Below are positions 17,165-26,115 of a stretch of DNA of 64,000 nt, piece after piece (positions within the stretch are counted from its first letter, which is position 1; each line of letters opens with the position of its first letter). Position numbers and translations under genes: made by a program. The notes below the pieces were generated by a model that was not told the DNA's origin, ran no database searches, and saw only the letters and a list, made by a program, of their open reading frames with translations. Source of the stretch: Planctomycetota bacterium (GTDB lineage: Bacteria > Planctomycetota > MHYJ01 > WSZJ01 > JACPWG01); NCBI GenBank assembly GCA_016197205.1, contig JACPWG010000051.1:1-64000 (forward strand), read 5' to 3'.

Positions 17165-17262
17165 GGCACGAACGCGAGTCGCAGGGTCATCGAGCGGCAT
17201 CCCGCCGAAGACGAGCAGGCGGAGTGGCTCCCCATGTACCGCGCGGCGGGCGTGCACGGTCA
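17165..17262 (+). pseudogene. Relic of the 3' end of a GT4 glycosyltransferase
   Basis: Aligns without a gap to 13265-13360 of the intact GT4 gene (offset exactly 3,900 bp; about 79 of 96 bases identical by hand count). The reading frame is kept: RRVIERHPAEDEQAEWLPMY, then RAAGVHG, against RRVIERHSPEHERAALLDVY, RAAGVLG in the gene. Similarity fades upstream of 17165 and stops at the drmC stop codon. It ends in the 21-bp direct repeat 17235-17255. Confidence 0.75.
17235..17255 (+). repeat. Left 21-bp direct repeat flanking the DISARM region
   Basis: TGTACCGCGCGGCGGGCGTGC, identical to 37855-37875 in the same orientation. It ends five bases from the stop codon of drmC. Together with the right copy it brackets about 20.6 kb. 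Confidence 0.8.
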
Positions 17263-18081
17263 GCCCCCCGCCCCCAGTCCCGGCACGCCGCGGAACGAGC
17301 CGTCCGCCACCAGATCGTCGAACTGCCGCGTGAGCGCGCGCGCGAGGAAGGCGTCCGCCACCAGCAACCCGACCTCGACGTTGCGGACTTGGGCCGCCTC
17401 CGTGAAGTTGGCGGAGGTAATGAACGCTCGCTCATCGTCCACGACCACGCATTTCGCATGGAGACAGGCGCGCGGCCCCGGCGTGACGTCGAGCGCCCGG
17501 GGGTCGTAGTAGACCTCCGGCAAGCGCTTGCCGCTCCACTCGCTCCCGCGGAAGTTGTCGGCGAACTCGCGCAGGATCTCCGCCTCCGACCGCGGGTCCC
17601 CTTCCCGGCGCGGGACGTTCACGAAGATCGACGCACGCAGGTCCGGCACTTCGTCCATGCGCTGAGCCAACGTGCGAAACAGGTCCCGACCCTGGTAGAC
17701 GACGAACGTGGAGACCACCACGCGCCTTCGGGCGGCACGGAAGAGGTCGTCCACGACCACGCGCGTGTCGCGGTTTGCCGCTCCGTCCGGTTCCGGCCCG
17801 GTCCACACCAATTCGACACGACCCTGAGCGCGCTCTGTCGCCACACGTTCGGTGCAAAGAAGTCGCAGCGCGTAGGCGAGGTGACTCGGTTGCATCCCCG
17901 CTGCGAGCAGACGCTGGAACTCGTCGGCCGTTGCCTCACGGAGAGGTCCCGCCGGAACCCAAGGGGCGATCGAGAGAGATGTGATCGGGGCAGCGAGCTG
18001 CGCCGCTTCGAGCGCACGGGCGAGGCCGACGAGCGCCGCGTTCGACAGGCCGTGCAGCGGCGATCCCTCGGTGCCGTTCAT
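17260..18081 (-). CDS. drmC: DISARM phospholipase-D-like protein DrmC
   Basis: A 273-residue PLD-superfamily protein, last gene of the DISARM operon. The C-terminal half carries one HKD-type motif, LHAKCVVVDDERAFITSANFT (His208, Lys210), followed by NVEVGLLV, as in DrmC; the N-terminal half is helical (LVGLARALEAA, SHLAYALRLLC). PLD-fold proteins of this kind are nucleases or phosphodiesterases; in published work on DISARM, DrmC was reported as not essential for protection. ATG 18081 has GAGGG seven bases upstream and is preferred to ATG 18105. The stop codon lies five bases from the left flanking repeat. Confidence 0.92.
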   Translation of the reverse strand: MNGTEGSPLHGLSNAALVGLARALEAAQLAAPITSLSIAPWVPAGPLREATADEFQRLLAAGMQPSHLAYALRLLCTERVATERAQGRVELVWTGPEPDGAANRDTRVVVDDLFRAARRRVVVSTFVVYQGRDLFRTLAQRMDEVPDLRASIFVNVPRREGDPRSEAEILREFADNFRGSEWSGKRLPEVYYDPRALDVTPGPRACLHAKCVVVDDERAFITSANFTEAAQVRNVEVGLLVADAFLARALTRQFDDLVADGSFRGVPGLGAGG

Positions 18082-18168
18082 CTCTCGACCCTCACGCCGC
18101 GACATGCCGCATTCGATCCAGGATGCGCCGCCTACTCTCCTCGCCTCCCCTCCTCCGCCCGACCTGCG

Positions 18169-20019
18169 CTACACGCCCCCTCGCGCGAAGCACGCCGGTC
18201 CCGGCCCCGCCACCGTCGGCACCACCAGCGCCCGGTCCAAAAACTCGTTCCTCCGCTCGCACGAGGTCTCCGCGATCAGCAGGCACCCGTGGCAGGCGGC
18301 GCCGAGCAAGAACTTTTCGTCATACTTGTTTTTCGGTTCGTGCAAGGCACACACCGGGTCGTTCGAGCACAGCCCTCCGGCCTCCAGCGCCGACTGGAAG
18401 TGCGCTGCGATGCGCCGGCCCACCTGCACAAGCCCGCCCAGCGTCCCCTCCGCGTCAGCCGTCCCGGTGTACAGGAGAATCCCGCAGCCCGCCTCGCTCG
18501 CGTACACGCGCTCCCGGATCGAACTCGCGGCGTAGCCGCACTCCATGGACACCGCGGTGAGGAGCAGGTGCGAGAGAGAGTGGAGGAGCACGTAGCGGAT
18601 GTCCGGGAACTGCGCCTTCTCTCCTGCGTGCGCCAGCCCCCACTCTTGAAAGCCTGCTCGAAGCTGCTTCTGTCGCTCCATGACCTCCGGGCGTGCCGCC
18701 CACGCAGTCAAGGCGTCCTTGTTGAAGCCGATGAAGAAGCCTTCGCCGCGGTTTTCGACTGCGGGAAGCCAGGTCATCTCCTGGGCCAGGGGCGCGCGGC
18801 GCACCTCCAGGCTCAACTCCCCGTCCACGTCCGGCATCGACGGCTGAAAGCGAGTGAAGCCCACCTGGGCGATGACCTCGCGCAGCCGGTGGACAAGAAC
18901 GATGCGTCCGACTTCCGGCGGGAGTCCGCTTTCCGGTCCAGGCAGGGGCATGGTCCGAGCGTAGAATTCGCCCTCGGGAACGTCCCCCCCACTCGATTCG
19001 GGGCTGGCGAAGAGCATTTCCAGCTCGGCCTGTTTGATCGTCTTCGTGGTCCCCGCTCCGCCCGCGCCGCCGCCGCCCTTTCGCCGGTGGATCTCGGCGA
19101 AGACCTCCTGGTCGGAGAATTTTTCGATGGCGGAGGCGACGATGGCCTTACGCCGTTCCCTTTTCACGTCCTCCTGCGACTCTGCGTACAGCAAGAAGTC
19201 CTTCCACACGGGCTCGACGGCCTTCCGCACCAGAGTCGCCGGGTCCGGGATTGAAATGACCGAAAGCGTCTGCGGAAAGTAGGCGTTGCTGGCCGACCGA
19301 ATCAGTAGCCGGTTGGGCTGCAACGGTCCGATGCCGCCTCCGCATTTCTCCCCCGCCCGCGGCCCCAGCCACAAGCGCTTTCCGCCGCACGTGCCCAGGG
19401 TCCGGTCCGCGATCCGCGTCGCTTGCGCGAGCGAGCGCTGGGCGCCGCAGTCGCAGCGCACCCACACGGCCTCCAAGTCGCCGCTGGCGCCCCGCTCTTC
19501 CAGAAACAGGGCCCGACGACACTTCGTCTCGTAGTCCGTGTGCGCGAAGCCGTACCAGTCGATGTCGCTCAAGTGACCGTTCAAGCAGGCTTGGACAAAT
19601 CGAACGGGCACAAGGGGTCGAGCCTTTCCGTCTTCGTCCTTGAACCGACCTCTGGTGAGGTCGCGCTGATGAACGAGTCGCCGCGAGCGTGTCATCCCTC
19701 CGGACCCTGCGTCACTCTGCACCACGAACCACTCCGGGAACTCCCACGCCCGGATGCCGGTCTTCGGGCCGTTGGGGTCGGCAAGCTCAACTGGCGGGGA
19801 TTCCAGATGCAGGGGCGAGGTGTTGAGCAGAGCCTCGACCTTCGCCACTAGTCGCTCCTCGGAGATCACCCGGCGCCCATCCGCCGTCCAGTGCTCCAAG
19901 CCACCGATCAGGACGGAGTGGTTCGGCATGTCCACCATCGCTCCGGGGCCGAAGGTCGTGATGACCTGGCTGCGTCGGACCTGACCGGGGGCGACCTTTC
20001 GCTTCGAGGGCTTGCTCAT
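18169..20019 (-). CDS. drmB: DISARM DUF1998 protein DrmB
   Basis: A 616-residue core DISARM component that works with the DrmA helicase. It begins with the hallmark QVITTFGPGAMVDMPNHSV and GGLEHW. It has several cysteine pairs likely to bind zinc (VRCDCGAQ near residue 190, and the C-terminal DUF1998 cluster LCSNDPVC...AACHGCLL...SCERRN). The DUF1998 body LHSLSHLLLTAVSMECGY, SIRERVYASEAGCGILLY is intact. ATG 20019 overlaps the drmA stop codon (ATGA), indicating translational coupling. DrmB is reported in the DISARM literature to pair with DrmA in DNA loading. Confidence 0.93.
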   Translation of the reverse strand: MSKPSKRKVAPGQVRRSQVITTFGPGAMVDMPNHSVLIGGLEHWTADGRRVISEERLVAKVEALLNTSPLHLESPPVELADPNGPKTGIRAWEFPEWFVVQSDAGSGGMTRSRRLVHQRDLTRGRFKDEDGKARPLVPVRFVQACLNGHLSDIDWYGFAHTDYETKCRRALFLEERGASGDLEAVWVRCDCGAQRSLAQATRIADRTLGTCGGKRLWLGPRAGEKCGGGIGPLQPNRLLIRSASNAYFPQTLSVISIPDPATLVRKAVEPVWKDFLLYAESQEDVKRERRKAIVASAIEKFSDQEVFAEIHRRKGGGGAGGAGTTKTIKQAELEMLFASPESSGGDVPEGEFYARTMPLPGPESGLPPEVGRIVLVHRLREVIAQVGFTRFQPSMPDVDGELSLEVRRAPLAQEMTWLPAVENRGEGFFIGFNKDALTAWAARPEVMERQKQLRAGFQEWGLAHAGEKAQFPDIRYVLLHSLSHLLLTAVSMECGYAASSIRERVYASEAGCGILLYTGTADAEGTLGGLVQVGRRIAAHFQSALEAGGLCSNDPVCALHEPKNKYDEKFLLGAACHGCLLIAETSCERRNEFLDRALVVPTVAGPGPACFARGGV

Positions 20020-23000
20020 TCCTCCACGTCCTCCCCCTCCAGGTCCACTCCGTCGAGGGTGCGCACCCACAGGTTCACGCTGGGCTCCACGTCCCGCAGG
20101 GATCGGTGCGCCTTGAACTTTCGCCGCACCCCAGGCTGCCGCTCCAGGTCGGGGTCAAGTGGATCGAACAGCAGATGCTGGCCTTGGCCCTCCTCGTACT
20201 CCTGGTACTTCAGCCCTGCCCCAACTTGTTCCCGCTCCGATGCGATCGTGCTCCATGCGTCAAGCAGGTCTGCCACTCGTGTGTTGAGCGTCTGCTTCAG
20301 GTCCTGCTCTTCCTGGCGAGTCAGGTTGGCGTGCCGGGCGGCCCGATCCGCCAGCGTCGTGGCGACGAAGGCAAGGTTGGGCCGCTGTACTGCGACGGCG
20401 AGCGCCTTGGGCGACGGCGTCATCTGGGCCAGCCCGAGGCGGGAGAGCGCAACGGCGACCGCCGCGACCGCTCGGTCGATGGCGCGCGGGGCGAAGGGCG
20501 TCACGCTCGTCGCCTCGACAGCGCGGTAGAAGGATTGGTGGTACGCCTCGAAGCGCTCGTAGTGAGAGCGGTCGCGCGGCCGGTGGCTGTTGAGCAGGGC
20601 GACGACAAGGCCGGGTCGCGCGTCGTCGCGGCCGACGCGGCTGGTCGCCTGGATGTATTCCGCGGTCATCTTGGGCTGGCCGAGGACGACCATGAGCCCA
20701 AGCCGGATGATGTCGAGCCCGACGGAGATCATGTTCGTGGCAAGCGCCACATCGACCCGCTCCTTCTCAGCGAACGCCAGCGCCAGGCGCCGCTTTGCCT
20801 CGGCGACCTTGTCGGTGGACACGCGCGACGTGAGCTCGACGACCTCGTAGGCGATGTCCCGGTCGGCGAAGGGCCCGTTGGTTTCTCCGTCCCTCAGGCG
20901 AGTGCTGTAGCCGCCCAGCCGCGCGCGGACTTCGTCTTGGACGATGCACCGGCTGCCGCCCAGCTCGCGCAGGCTGTTGAAGTAGCCGAGCAGGGTCATG
21001 TACGGATCGACCGCGTTGGTCCGATTTCGCGCGCCGCCCGCCGCGACGTACGCCTTCTCGGCCGCACCGAGAAGGGCAAGGTAGGTTCGGAGCAGAACGA
21101 CCTTGAGGCTTCGCCCCTGGGCTGCGATTCCGACGTAGCGACGTGCGTTTCGCTCCGTGCGCGGCGCGGTGCGGGCGAAGAACGAATCCCGGCGGTCCGG
21201 TCCCGGAGGCGGAAACACCTCGACCTCGGCGCGGGCGAACAGCGCCTGGATCTGCTTCTGCGCGCAGCGCACCGTGGCCGTCGAGGCGATGATCTTCGGC
21301 CGGATCGTGCGCTCTCCGTCGCCGCGCGCAGCGAGGGCGTCGATCGCCGTCTCGTAAAGGCCGACCATCGTCCCGAGAGGGCCCGAGATGAGGTGCAATT
21401 CGTCCTGAATGATGAGGTCCGGCGGCAGCAGGGCGCGTTCGAGCTTCGTTCCGACCGCCGGATCGCAGGGCCCGTAGAAGCCCTTTGGGTCGGCGCGATC
21501 CGCCTTGCCGAAGAGCATGCCCGTCCGACCGACCCACGGCAGGCTCGCGAATTTGTCCACGGTGGCGATCACGAAGCAGGGCACTCGCCGGTACAAGGGC
21601 TCGTCCACGGCGACGATGGGGAGCACGCGGTCCCGGATGAACGGGCACTGGCGATTCACACAGACGATGCGCAGATCGATCGGGTTGTCATCGTTCGGGC
21701 GCAACGAGAAGGAGTCCCGTTTGAACTTGGTCCCGCACCACGGGCAGTTTTCGAGCGGGATCGGCGAGGGCTTGCGGTCGTCGTTCTTGAAGCGGATGGT
21801 GCGGGCACGGGCGGACCGCGAATCGCCGTCCCCCTTCCGGCCCATCTTGTTCGGCGTGGCGCTCTGGCCGACCCAGAGTCCGATCTCGAAGGGCCACGGC
21901 CCGAGCCGCTTGGGGTCCCGCTCTCGTTCGAGTTCGAGGGCGCAGATCAGCGTGGCGGCGCGCGCAAGCTGGTCCAGCGTGAGCAGGCGCAACGTGTAAC
22001 GCATCAGGACGGACACGCCCGCCGAGGCGAGCCCGGGGTTTCTCAAGCGCCGCAAGACGAGCGTGAAGGCCGCGAGCCCGAGGTACGCCTCGGTCTTTCC
22101 GCCTCCGGTGGGGAAGAAGAGCAGGTCCACGATGCCGCGGTCTCGATGAGCCGGCTCGGCCATGGAGCGGAGGTTCATCAGCAGAAAGGCGAGCTGGAAC
22201 GGATACCAGGCGGGGTCGGTCAAGGGCGCGCCCTGCTGAAGTTGGCGCTGCCGTCCCGCGGCCGCCATCGTGCGATTGGCGATGCGAAAGGCGTCGAGCG
22301 CGTCCGGATCGTCGAGGCTTTGAAGGCCATCGGCGATCCGCCCCGCGGCGAGCGTCATGCGAATTCCAAGCTGACGGACGACCTCGGCTCGGCGGGCGTC
22401 GCTCGGAGGCCGGGCGGTCTGTCGCTGGATCCACGCCTGGTACGCGGTCACCAGGGGCTGGAGCTTGGCGCGCAGGTCGGCGGCGCTCGGGCTGCATGCA
22501 AGGAGGTCCATCTTGAGCTCGACGCCGGAAGCGACAGCCGGGAGGACCTTCTCGACCTCCGCGCTCGGAATCCAGATCGTGGCGACCTCCGTGCAGCGCG
22601 CCTCCTCGTCAGCCCGGACCGTGGTGGAAACCCCGTGGCCCACGGCATACTCGAAGGCGTCGCGGTACTGGAGGTCGGCCACGCGGTCGTCCCAGTCGTC
22701 GCCGGACAGGCCACGCAGGTTCGGCCGGGGCACGATGGGCTGATCGCACCGGAGGCGCAGTTCTGCCTGGAAGATGAACCCCTCGTCCTTGCGCTCCGGG
22801 TCCGAGGGCTGCCGGGAATTGACCAGGAAAATCGAAACCGCCCGGGTTCCCGCCGAGAGGCCGCTCCTGGGAGTGACGGTGCGAATCGAGGTGAAGAGCC
22901 GTAGGCCGTCGCTGTTCGGGATGTCCTGCTTGACCGGCTGCGGCGTCGGCCGCCCGACCGAAACGCGCACCCGTTCGGTGCGTGGAGTTCGGCGCCAACG

Positions 23001-23423
23001 CTCCTGGGCACTGGCGCCACCGCGCTCGCCAGCGCTTTCGCCTGGAGGTTCCGCGTCGCGCTTGTAATCGCCCCAGTGGACCTCGACCTCGATCTGTTTC
23101 GCCGCGTCCGGGACGAGGAGACTCACGCCGATCGACGAGGGAAAGAAGGCGCGCCGGGCAGCGGCCGGTTCGGGGGCGTCGTTATCGTCGCCGCTTTCGC
23201 CACTTTCGGCAAGCTCCATCCCCTCGTCGGCCGCGGGATCTTGCTTCTCCGCTTCCGCGGCGGCGTAGGGAACGAGGAACCCGGTCAAGTACCAGCGGGA
23301 GGGCGGTTGCGGCAGGACTTCGCGGGCGTGGTGGCTGCCGGGGGCGGGGCCGACGAGGTCGAGGCGCAGGGCATCGACCAGCGTGTCCCGGATCTGGACG
23401 GAGCTACCGACTGGGGCAGGCAT
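20016..23423 (-). CDS. drmA: DISARM helicase DrmA
   Basis: A 1135-residue superfamily 2 helicase, the central DISARM translocase. Walker A is FPTGGGKTEAYLG (about residues 437-449); Walker B is QDELHLISGP (Asp-Glu-Leu-His, 674-677); motif III-like SATVR and the C-terminal helicase motifs VDVALATNMISVGLDI and QATSRVGRDDARPG follow. CPWCG (560-564) with Cys588 and Cys593 may form a zinc site inserted between helicase motifs. The N-terminal 400 residues are the DrmA-specific region (RWYLTGFLVPY, FPSSIGVSLLV). It starts 32 bp after vapC, so it could be read from the toxin-antitoxin promoter. Confidence 0.94.
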   Translation of the reverse strand: MPAPVGSSVQIRDTLVDALRLDLVGPAPGSHHAREVLPQPPSRWYLTGFLVPYAAAEAEKQDPAADEGMELAESGESGDDNDAPEPAAARRAFFPSSIGVSLLVPDAAKQIEVEVHWGDYKRDAEPPGESAGERGGASAQERWRRTPRTERVRVSVGRPTPQPVKQDIPNSDGLRLFTSIRTVTPRSGLSAGTRAVSIFLVNSRQPSDPERKDEGFIFQAELRLRCDQPIVPRPNLRGLSGDDWDDRVADLQYRDAFEYAVGHGVSTTVRADEEARCTEVATIWIPSAEVEKVLPAVASGVELKMDLLACSPSAADLRAKLQPLVTAYQAWIQRQTARPPSDARRAEVVRQLGIRMTLAAGRIADGLQSLDDPDALDAFRIANRTMAAAGRQRQLQQGAPLTDPAWYPFQLAFLLMNLRSMAEPAHRDRGIVDLLFFPTGGGKTEAYLGLAAFTLVLRRLRNPGLASAGVSVLMRYTLRLLTLDQLARAATLICALELERERDPKRLGPWPFEIGLWVGQSATPNKMGRKGDGDSRSARARTIRFKNDDRKPSPIPLENCPWCGTKFKRDSFSLRPNDDNPIDLRIVCVNRQCPFIRDRVLPIVAVDEPLYRRVPCFVIATVDKFASLPWVGRTGMLFGKADRADPKGFYGPCDPAVGTKLERALLPPDLIIQDELHLISGPLGTMVGLYETAIDALAARGDGERTIRPKIIASTATVRCAQKQIQALFARAEVEVFPPPGPDRRDSFFARTAPRTERNARRYVGIAAQGRSLKVVLLRTYLALLGAAEKAYVAAGGARNRTNAVDPYMTLLGYFNSLRELGGSRCIVQDEVRARLGGYSTRLRDGETNGPFADRDIAYEVVELTSRVSTDKVAEAKRRLALAFAEKERVDVALATNMISVGLDIIRLGLMVVLGQPKMTAEYIQATSRVGRDDARPGLVVALLNSHRPRDRSHYERFEAYHQSFYRAVEATSVTPFAPRAIDRAVAAVAVALSRLGLAQMTPSPKALAVAVQRPNLAFVATTLADRAARHANLTRQEEQDLKQTLNTRVADLLDAWSTIASEREQVGAGLKYQEYEEGQGQHLLFDPLDPDLERQPGVRRKFKAHRSLRDVEPSVNLWVRTLDGVDLEGEDVEE

Positions 23424-23455
23424 CGTGCCAGCCTCCTGGAGGCCAGATCAACAGA

Positions 23456-23857
23456 TCAAGTGGTCACCCAGTCCTCCAGGCGCAGTCCCGGCACATGGTT
23501 GTAGTCGTCCGTGTTGTGCGTGACCAGCGTCAGGTCGTGGGCCAGGGCAGCCGCGGCGATCATCAGGTCCAGGCAATTCCCCGGCTTTCCCCGTCGCAGT
23601 AGGTCGGCACGTACCCGGCCGAACATCTTGGCGCACGCTGAGTCGAACGGCAGGACGCTCAGGTCCGGCAAGAGGTCCTCCGAGATTCGGCGCAGCAGGG
23701 GCGTCGGATCGTCGCGCCGGAAGGCCCAGACGTACAGTTCGCCCTCCGTGACCGTGGAAATGGCCAGCCTGCCGGAATGCTGGATGAACCGATGCAGGAG
23801 GCCGGAGGGTCGCTTGAGGTGGGCCGAGCAAGTGTCCGTGTCGAGCAGGAAGCTCAT
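23456..23857 (-). CDS. vapC: VapC-type PIN-domain toxin
   Basis: A 133-residue PIN-domain ribonuclease toxin. The acidic site is visible: LLDTDTCSAHLK (Asp6), STVTEGELYVWA (Glu), GNCLDLMIAAAALAHDLTLVTHNTDDY (Asp residues), ending FEDW-like LRLEDW. VapC toxins cleave tRNA or rRNA and are held inactive by VapB. ATG 23857 overlaps the vapB stop (ATGA). The pair lies between the Phd-like gene and drmA in the DISARM locus. Confidence 0.88.
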   Translation of the reverse strand: MSFLLDTDTCSAHLKRPSGLLHRFIQHSGRLAISTVTEGELYVWAFRRDDPTPLLRRISEDLLPDLSVLPFDSACAKMFGRVRADLLRRGKPGNCLDLMIAAAALAHDLTLVTHNTDDYNHVPGLRLEDWVTT

Positions 23858-24099
23858 TCGGGGATTTCCTTTCGGGTGTCCCGGTGGCGTGACTCGTGGA
23901 TCTCCGCCAGGATCCGGTCGTCCTCCTCTGACCACACGTCAGCCATGGCCCCGGCGCATCGCCGTAGGCCATCCCCCCATGCCGTTGGCGAGGTGACGGT
24001 TCTGACCTGCACCTCCACTTCCTGGCCTTCGTCGATGCCGAGGTCTTGGTCGAATCGAATTGTCTTCCCTTGAACGACCCCGTGTACGATCTTGGTCAT
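23854..24099 (-). CDS. vapB: VapB-like antitoxin
   Basis: An 81-residue antitoxin partner of the PIN toxin. The N-terminus MTKIVHGVVQGKTIRFDQDL with DEGQEVEVQV matches the AbrB-like/VapB DNA-binding family that pairs with PIN toxins; the acidic C-terminus (SEEDDRILAEIHESR) is the expected toxin-binding part. AGGAGGAA lies six bases upstream of ATG 24099, and the stop overlaps the toxin start. It likely represses its own promoter. Confidence 0.82.
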   Translation of the reverse strand: MTKIVHGVVQGKTIRFDQDLGIDEGQEVEVQVRTVTSPTAWGDGLRRCAGAMADVWSEEDDRILAEIHESRHRDTRKEIPE

Positions 24100-24130
24100 G
24101 CGTATTCCTCCTGTCGCGATCAGCGCGGCT

Positions 24131-24394
24131 TCACGGAAATCTTGCTGCCGGACGTCGGGCAGGCAACAGCCGTCGCCGCCTCAAAGTCGCCAGTGAAACT
24201 GTGCGTTCCCGTCTCCGCTTCTCGATCATGCACCAGAAGCTCAGGTCCGCCCCGGTGGCCAGCACCTCCCAATTCGCGACTTCCACGCCGATCAAGACGG
24301 CCGCCGGCTTGCCGCTGCGGGTGACGACGATGCGCTCGCGCTGTGCCTGCTCGACGCAGGTACGGATCGTGTTCTGGAGGTCGCGCACGGACAC
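24131..24394 (-). CDS. Phd/YefM-like antitoxin without a cognate toxin
   Basis: An 87-residue antitoxin-like protein: SVRDLQNTIRTCVEQAQRER, IVVTRSGKPAAVLIGVEVANWE, and a C-terminal SFWCMIEKRRRERTVSLATL. This is the Phd/YefM DNA-binding fold and tail. GTG 24394 has AGGAG five bases upstream and gives the family-typical N-terminus; a longer frame to ATG 24514 is not believed. No RelE or Doc toxin adjoins it: the next gene downstream is vapB. It may be an orphan or may act with VapBC. A small inverted repeat (ATGGACC...GGTCCAT, 24485-24506) lies upstream. Confidence 0.75.
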   Translation of the reverse strand: MSVRDLQNTIRTCVEQAQRERIVVTRSGKPAAVLIGVEVANWEVLATGADLSFWCMIEKRRRERTVSLATLRRRRLLPARRPAARFP

Positions 24395-24484
24395 GCTTCT
24401 CCTACGAATTCCTCGGTGGCCTCGACGATCGCTTGCCGGCCGAATGGGGGCATGGTTCGGGTCGAGTTGGATCCGCGCCCCAAG

Positions 24485-24506
24485 ATGGACCCGGCACCTG
24501 GTCCAT
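24485..24506. promoter_or_regulatory. Inverted repeat upstream of the Phd-like gene
   Basis: ATGGACC at 24485-24491 and GGTCCAT at 24500-24506, a 7-bp perfect dyad about 90 bp upstream of the antitoxin start. It may be an operator or a weak stem-loop; neither is demonstrated. Confidence 0.35.
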
Positions 24507-24687
24507 TTTCGCACGCCGGAGGGTCGGAATCAAGCACGCATGCCGAGCGGACTCCCTCATGGAGATCCGAACAGCGGCGTGGAGGCGTCCCCTGACTTGC
24601 CCTTTCGCTTGCGGGGTGAGCGCAGCGGAGCTGGGCGCGGTGGCGGCACACCCCGTAACGCGAAACCAGGCATGGTTCAGATCCGGT

Positions 24688-24783
24688 TTACGGTCGCCAA
24701 CCGGCCCGTCTCCGCAGGAGGTCCGGGACTACGCGCTCCTCCGTAGGCCCCTCGACGATCCAGCCGATCCTGACCTCGCTCAC
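24688..24783 (-). pseudogene. Truncated DUF4276 gene (N-terminal 31 codons)
   Basis: GTG 24783 directly follows the ATPase stop codon and reads SEVRIGWIVEGPTEERVVPD, then LLRRRAGWRP and TAA. GWIVEGPTEERVV..LLRR is the start of DUF4276 proteins, a TOPRIM-like family usually encoded right after an AAA ATPase of this kind. The remaining about 180 residues are absent, and I see no continuation in other frames down to 24395. The nuclease-like partner therefore appears lost. Confidence 0.65.
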
Positions 24784-25974
24784 CTAAGGCTTCCCCCCCA
24801 GATGTCCCTCGCGCCAGAGCTCGCCGAGGCGATACCCGGCCACCCACCCCGCGAGGTCTTCGTCGTCCGCGATCGGGCGCAGGACCGTCTCACCCGAACG
24901 CAGGGTCTTTTCGAGCACGACGACCTCCCGTGGACTCATCTGATCCACAAGGTCGGCGGAGTGCGTGGCGACGAACACCTGCCGAGTCCCCTCTGACGCC
25001 GCGTGGAGCAATTCGGCGACGTTTGGCGCGAGCGCAGGGTGCATGCCAACCTCGGGCTCGTCGAGGATCAGGACCGGCGAAGGGACGGGTGAGAGGAGGG
25101 CCGCCGCCAGGCACAGGTAGCGGATGACCCCATCCGAAAGGCTCCACACGGGCACCTCGTCAATGGCGCCCGCGACCTTGGCGCGCGTGACCCAGAGGTT
25201 TGTGCCAACCAGGGGCCGGACGGCGATGCTCTCGATCTCTCGGAAGGCGGCGCGCGTGGACCGGCGGATGTCGTCGAAGACCTGCGGGTGCTTCTCCTGG
25301 AGGAACCCGAGCGTGTCCGTCAGGTTGCTCCCGTCCTGCTCCAGGCGGCCCATTTCTCCGAGCGGGCGCGGCGAGCGAGCGGGTGACCCTGGGCGGGTGT
25401 CGATCCGCGCGAACGAGAGGAGACCCCAGTTGCGGAAGCACTCCTGGGCGCGGCTGACGATCGAGTAGTGGCGTGGCGCTCGGAAATGCCCCAGGAAGGT
25501 CTCCCGAGGGCCGGGTCCCGGATCCCCCTTGGACGGTACTATGTCGGGTCCTTCGCGCTCCTCGTTGTAGAGGTTGCCCTGGCCCCCAATGTTCTTTATG
25601 TATTCCGTGGGCTTTCCGGGCGTGACTCGGTACGGCTTCAGGAACTCCTGCGCGACGACGTAGGAACCGCCGGATGCGGCAAGGCGAACCTCATAGCGAA
25701 CGGCGCCGACCTGGGGCTTTCCATGGATGCGGACGCGGGCGCGAATGTCGATCTCGTTTTCCGGGGAGCCGAACCAAGGCAGAGCGGCATACCCTTGGCG
25801 CCGTCCGACGAAGGCCGACAACTCTTCGCACGCGGCGGCGCGCAGGAGCTCGAGCACTTCAAGAAAGTTCGACTTGCCGCTCCCGTTGGGCCCGATCAGG
25901 CAGGTGAGCGGACCGGGTCGGAGCGCGGTACGGCGCAAGCTGCGGTAGTTCGCGATTTCGATGTGATCAATCAT
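24784..25974 (-). CDS. AAA ATPase (RecF/OLD-like, DUF4276-partner type)
   Basis: A 396-residue SMC/RecF-like ATPase. It begins MIDHIEIANYRSLRRTAL, with Walker A IGPNGSGKSNFLEVL (about residues 26-40), a signature-like WSLSDGVIRYLCLAAALL, Walker B PVLILDEPEVGMHP and the H-loop FVATHSADLV. ATPases of this type sit in abortive-infection and OLD-like defence pairs with a TOPRIM-type nuclease. Here the partner that follows is a 31-codon DUF4276 remnant. ATG 25974 (GAGAGAACC upstream) is chosen over a longer frame. It lies 141 bp after drmMI. Confidence 0.88.
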   Translation of the reverse strand: MIDHIEIANYRSLRRTALRPGPLTCLIGPNGSGKSNFLEVLELLRAAACEELSAFVGRRQGYAALPWFGSPENEIDIRARVRIHGKPQVGAVRYEVRLAASGGSYVVAQEFLKPYRVTPGKPTEYIKNIGGQGNLYNEEREGPDIVPSKGDPGPGPRETFLGHFRAPRHYSIVSRAQECFRNWGLLSFARIDTRPGSPARSPRPLGEMGRLEQDGSNLTDTLGFLQEKHPQVFDDIRRSTRAAFREIESIAVRPLVGTNLWVTRAKVAGAIDEVPVWSLSDGVIRYLCLAAALLSPVPSPVLILDEPEVGMHPALAPNVAELLHAASEGTRQVFVATHSADLVDQMSPREVVVLEKTLRSGETVLRPIADDEDLAGWVAGYRLGELWREGHLGGKP

Positions 25975-26115
25975 GGTTCTCTCTCGATCGAAGGCGGACG
26001 TCGCGGGTCCGGGGAGGCGAAGCGGGCATTCTACCACGGCGGGCCCAGCCTTCCCAACATCCAACCGGCAACCGGCAAGTGCCGCGGCGCCGCCGACGAA
26101 CGGGGCCTGGCACCC

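Noticed and set aside
20106..22904. 932-codon plus-strand frame opposite drmA
   Set aside because: Antisense shadow of drmA; the minus strand carries complete helicase motifs.
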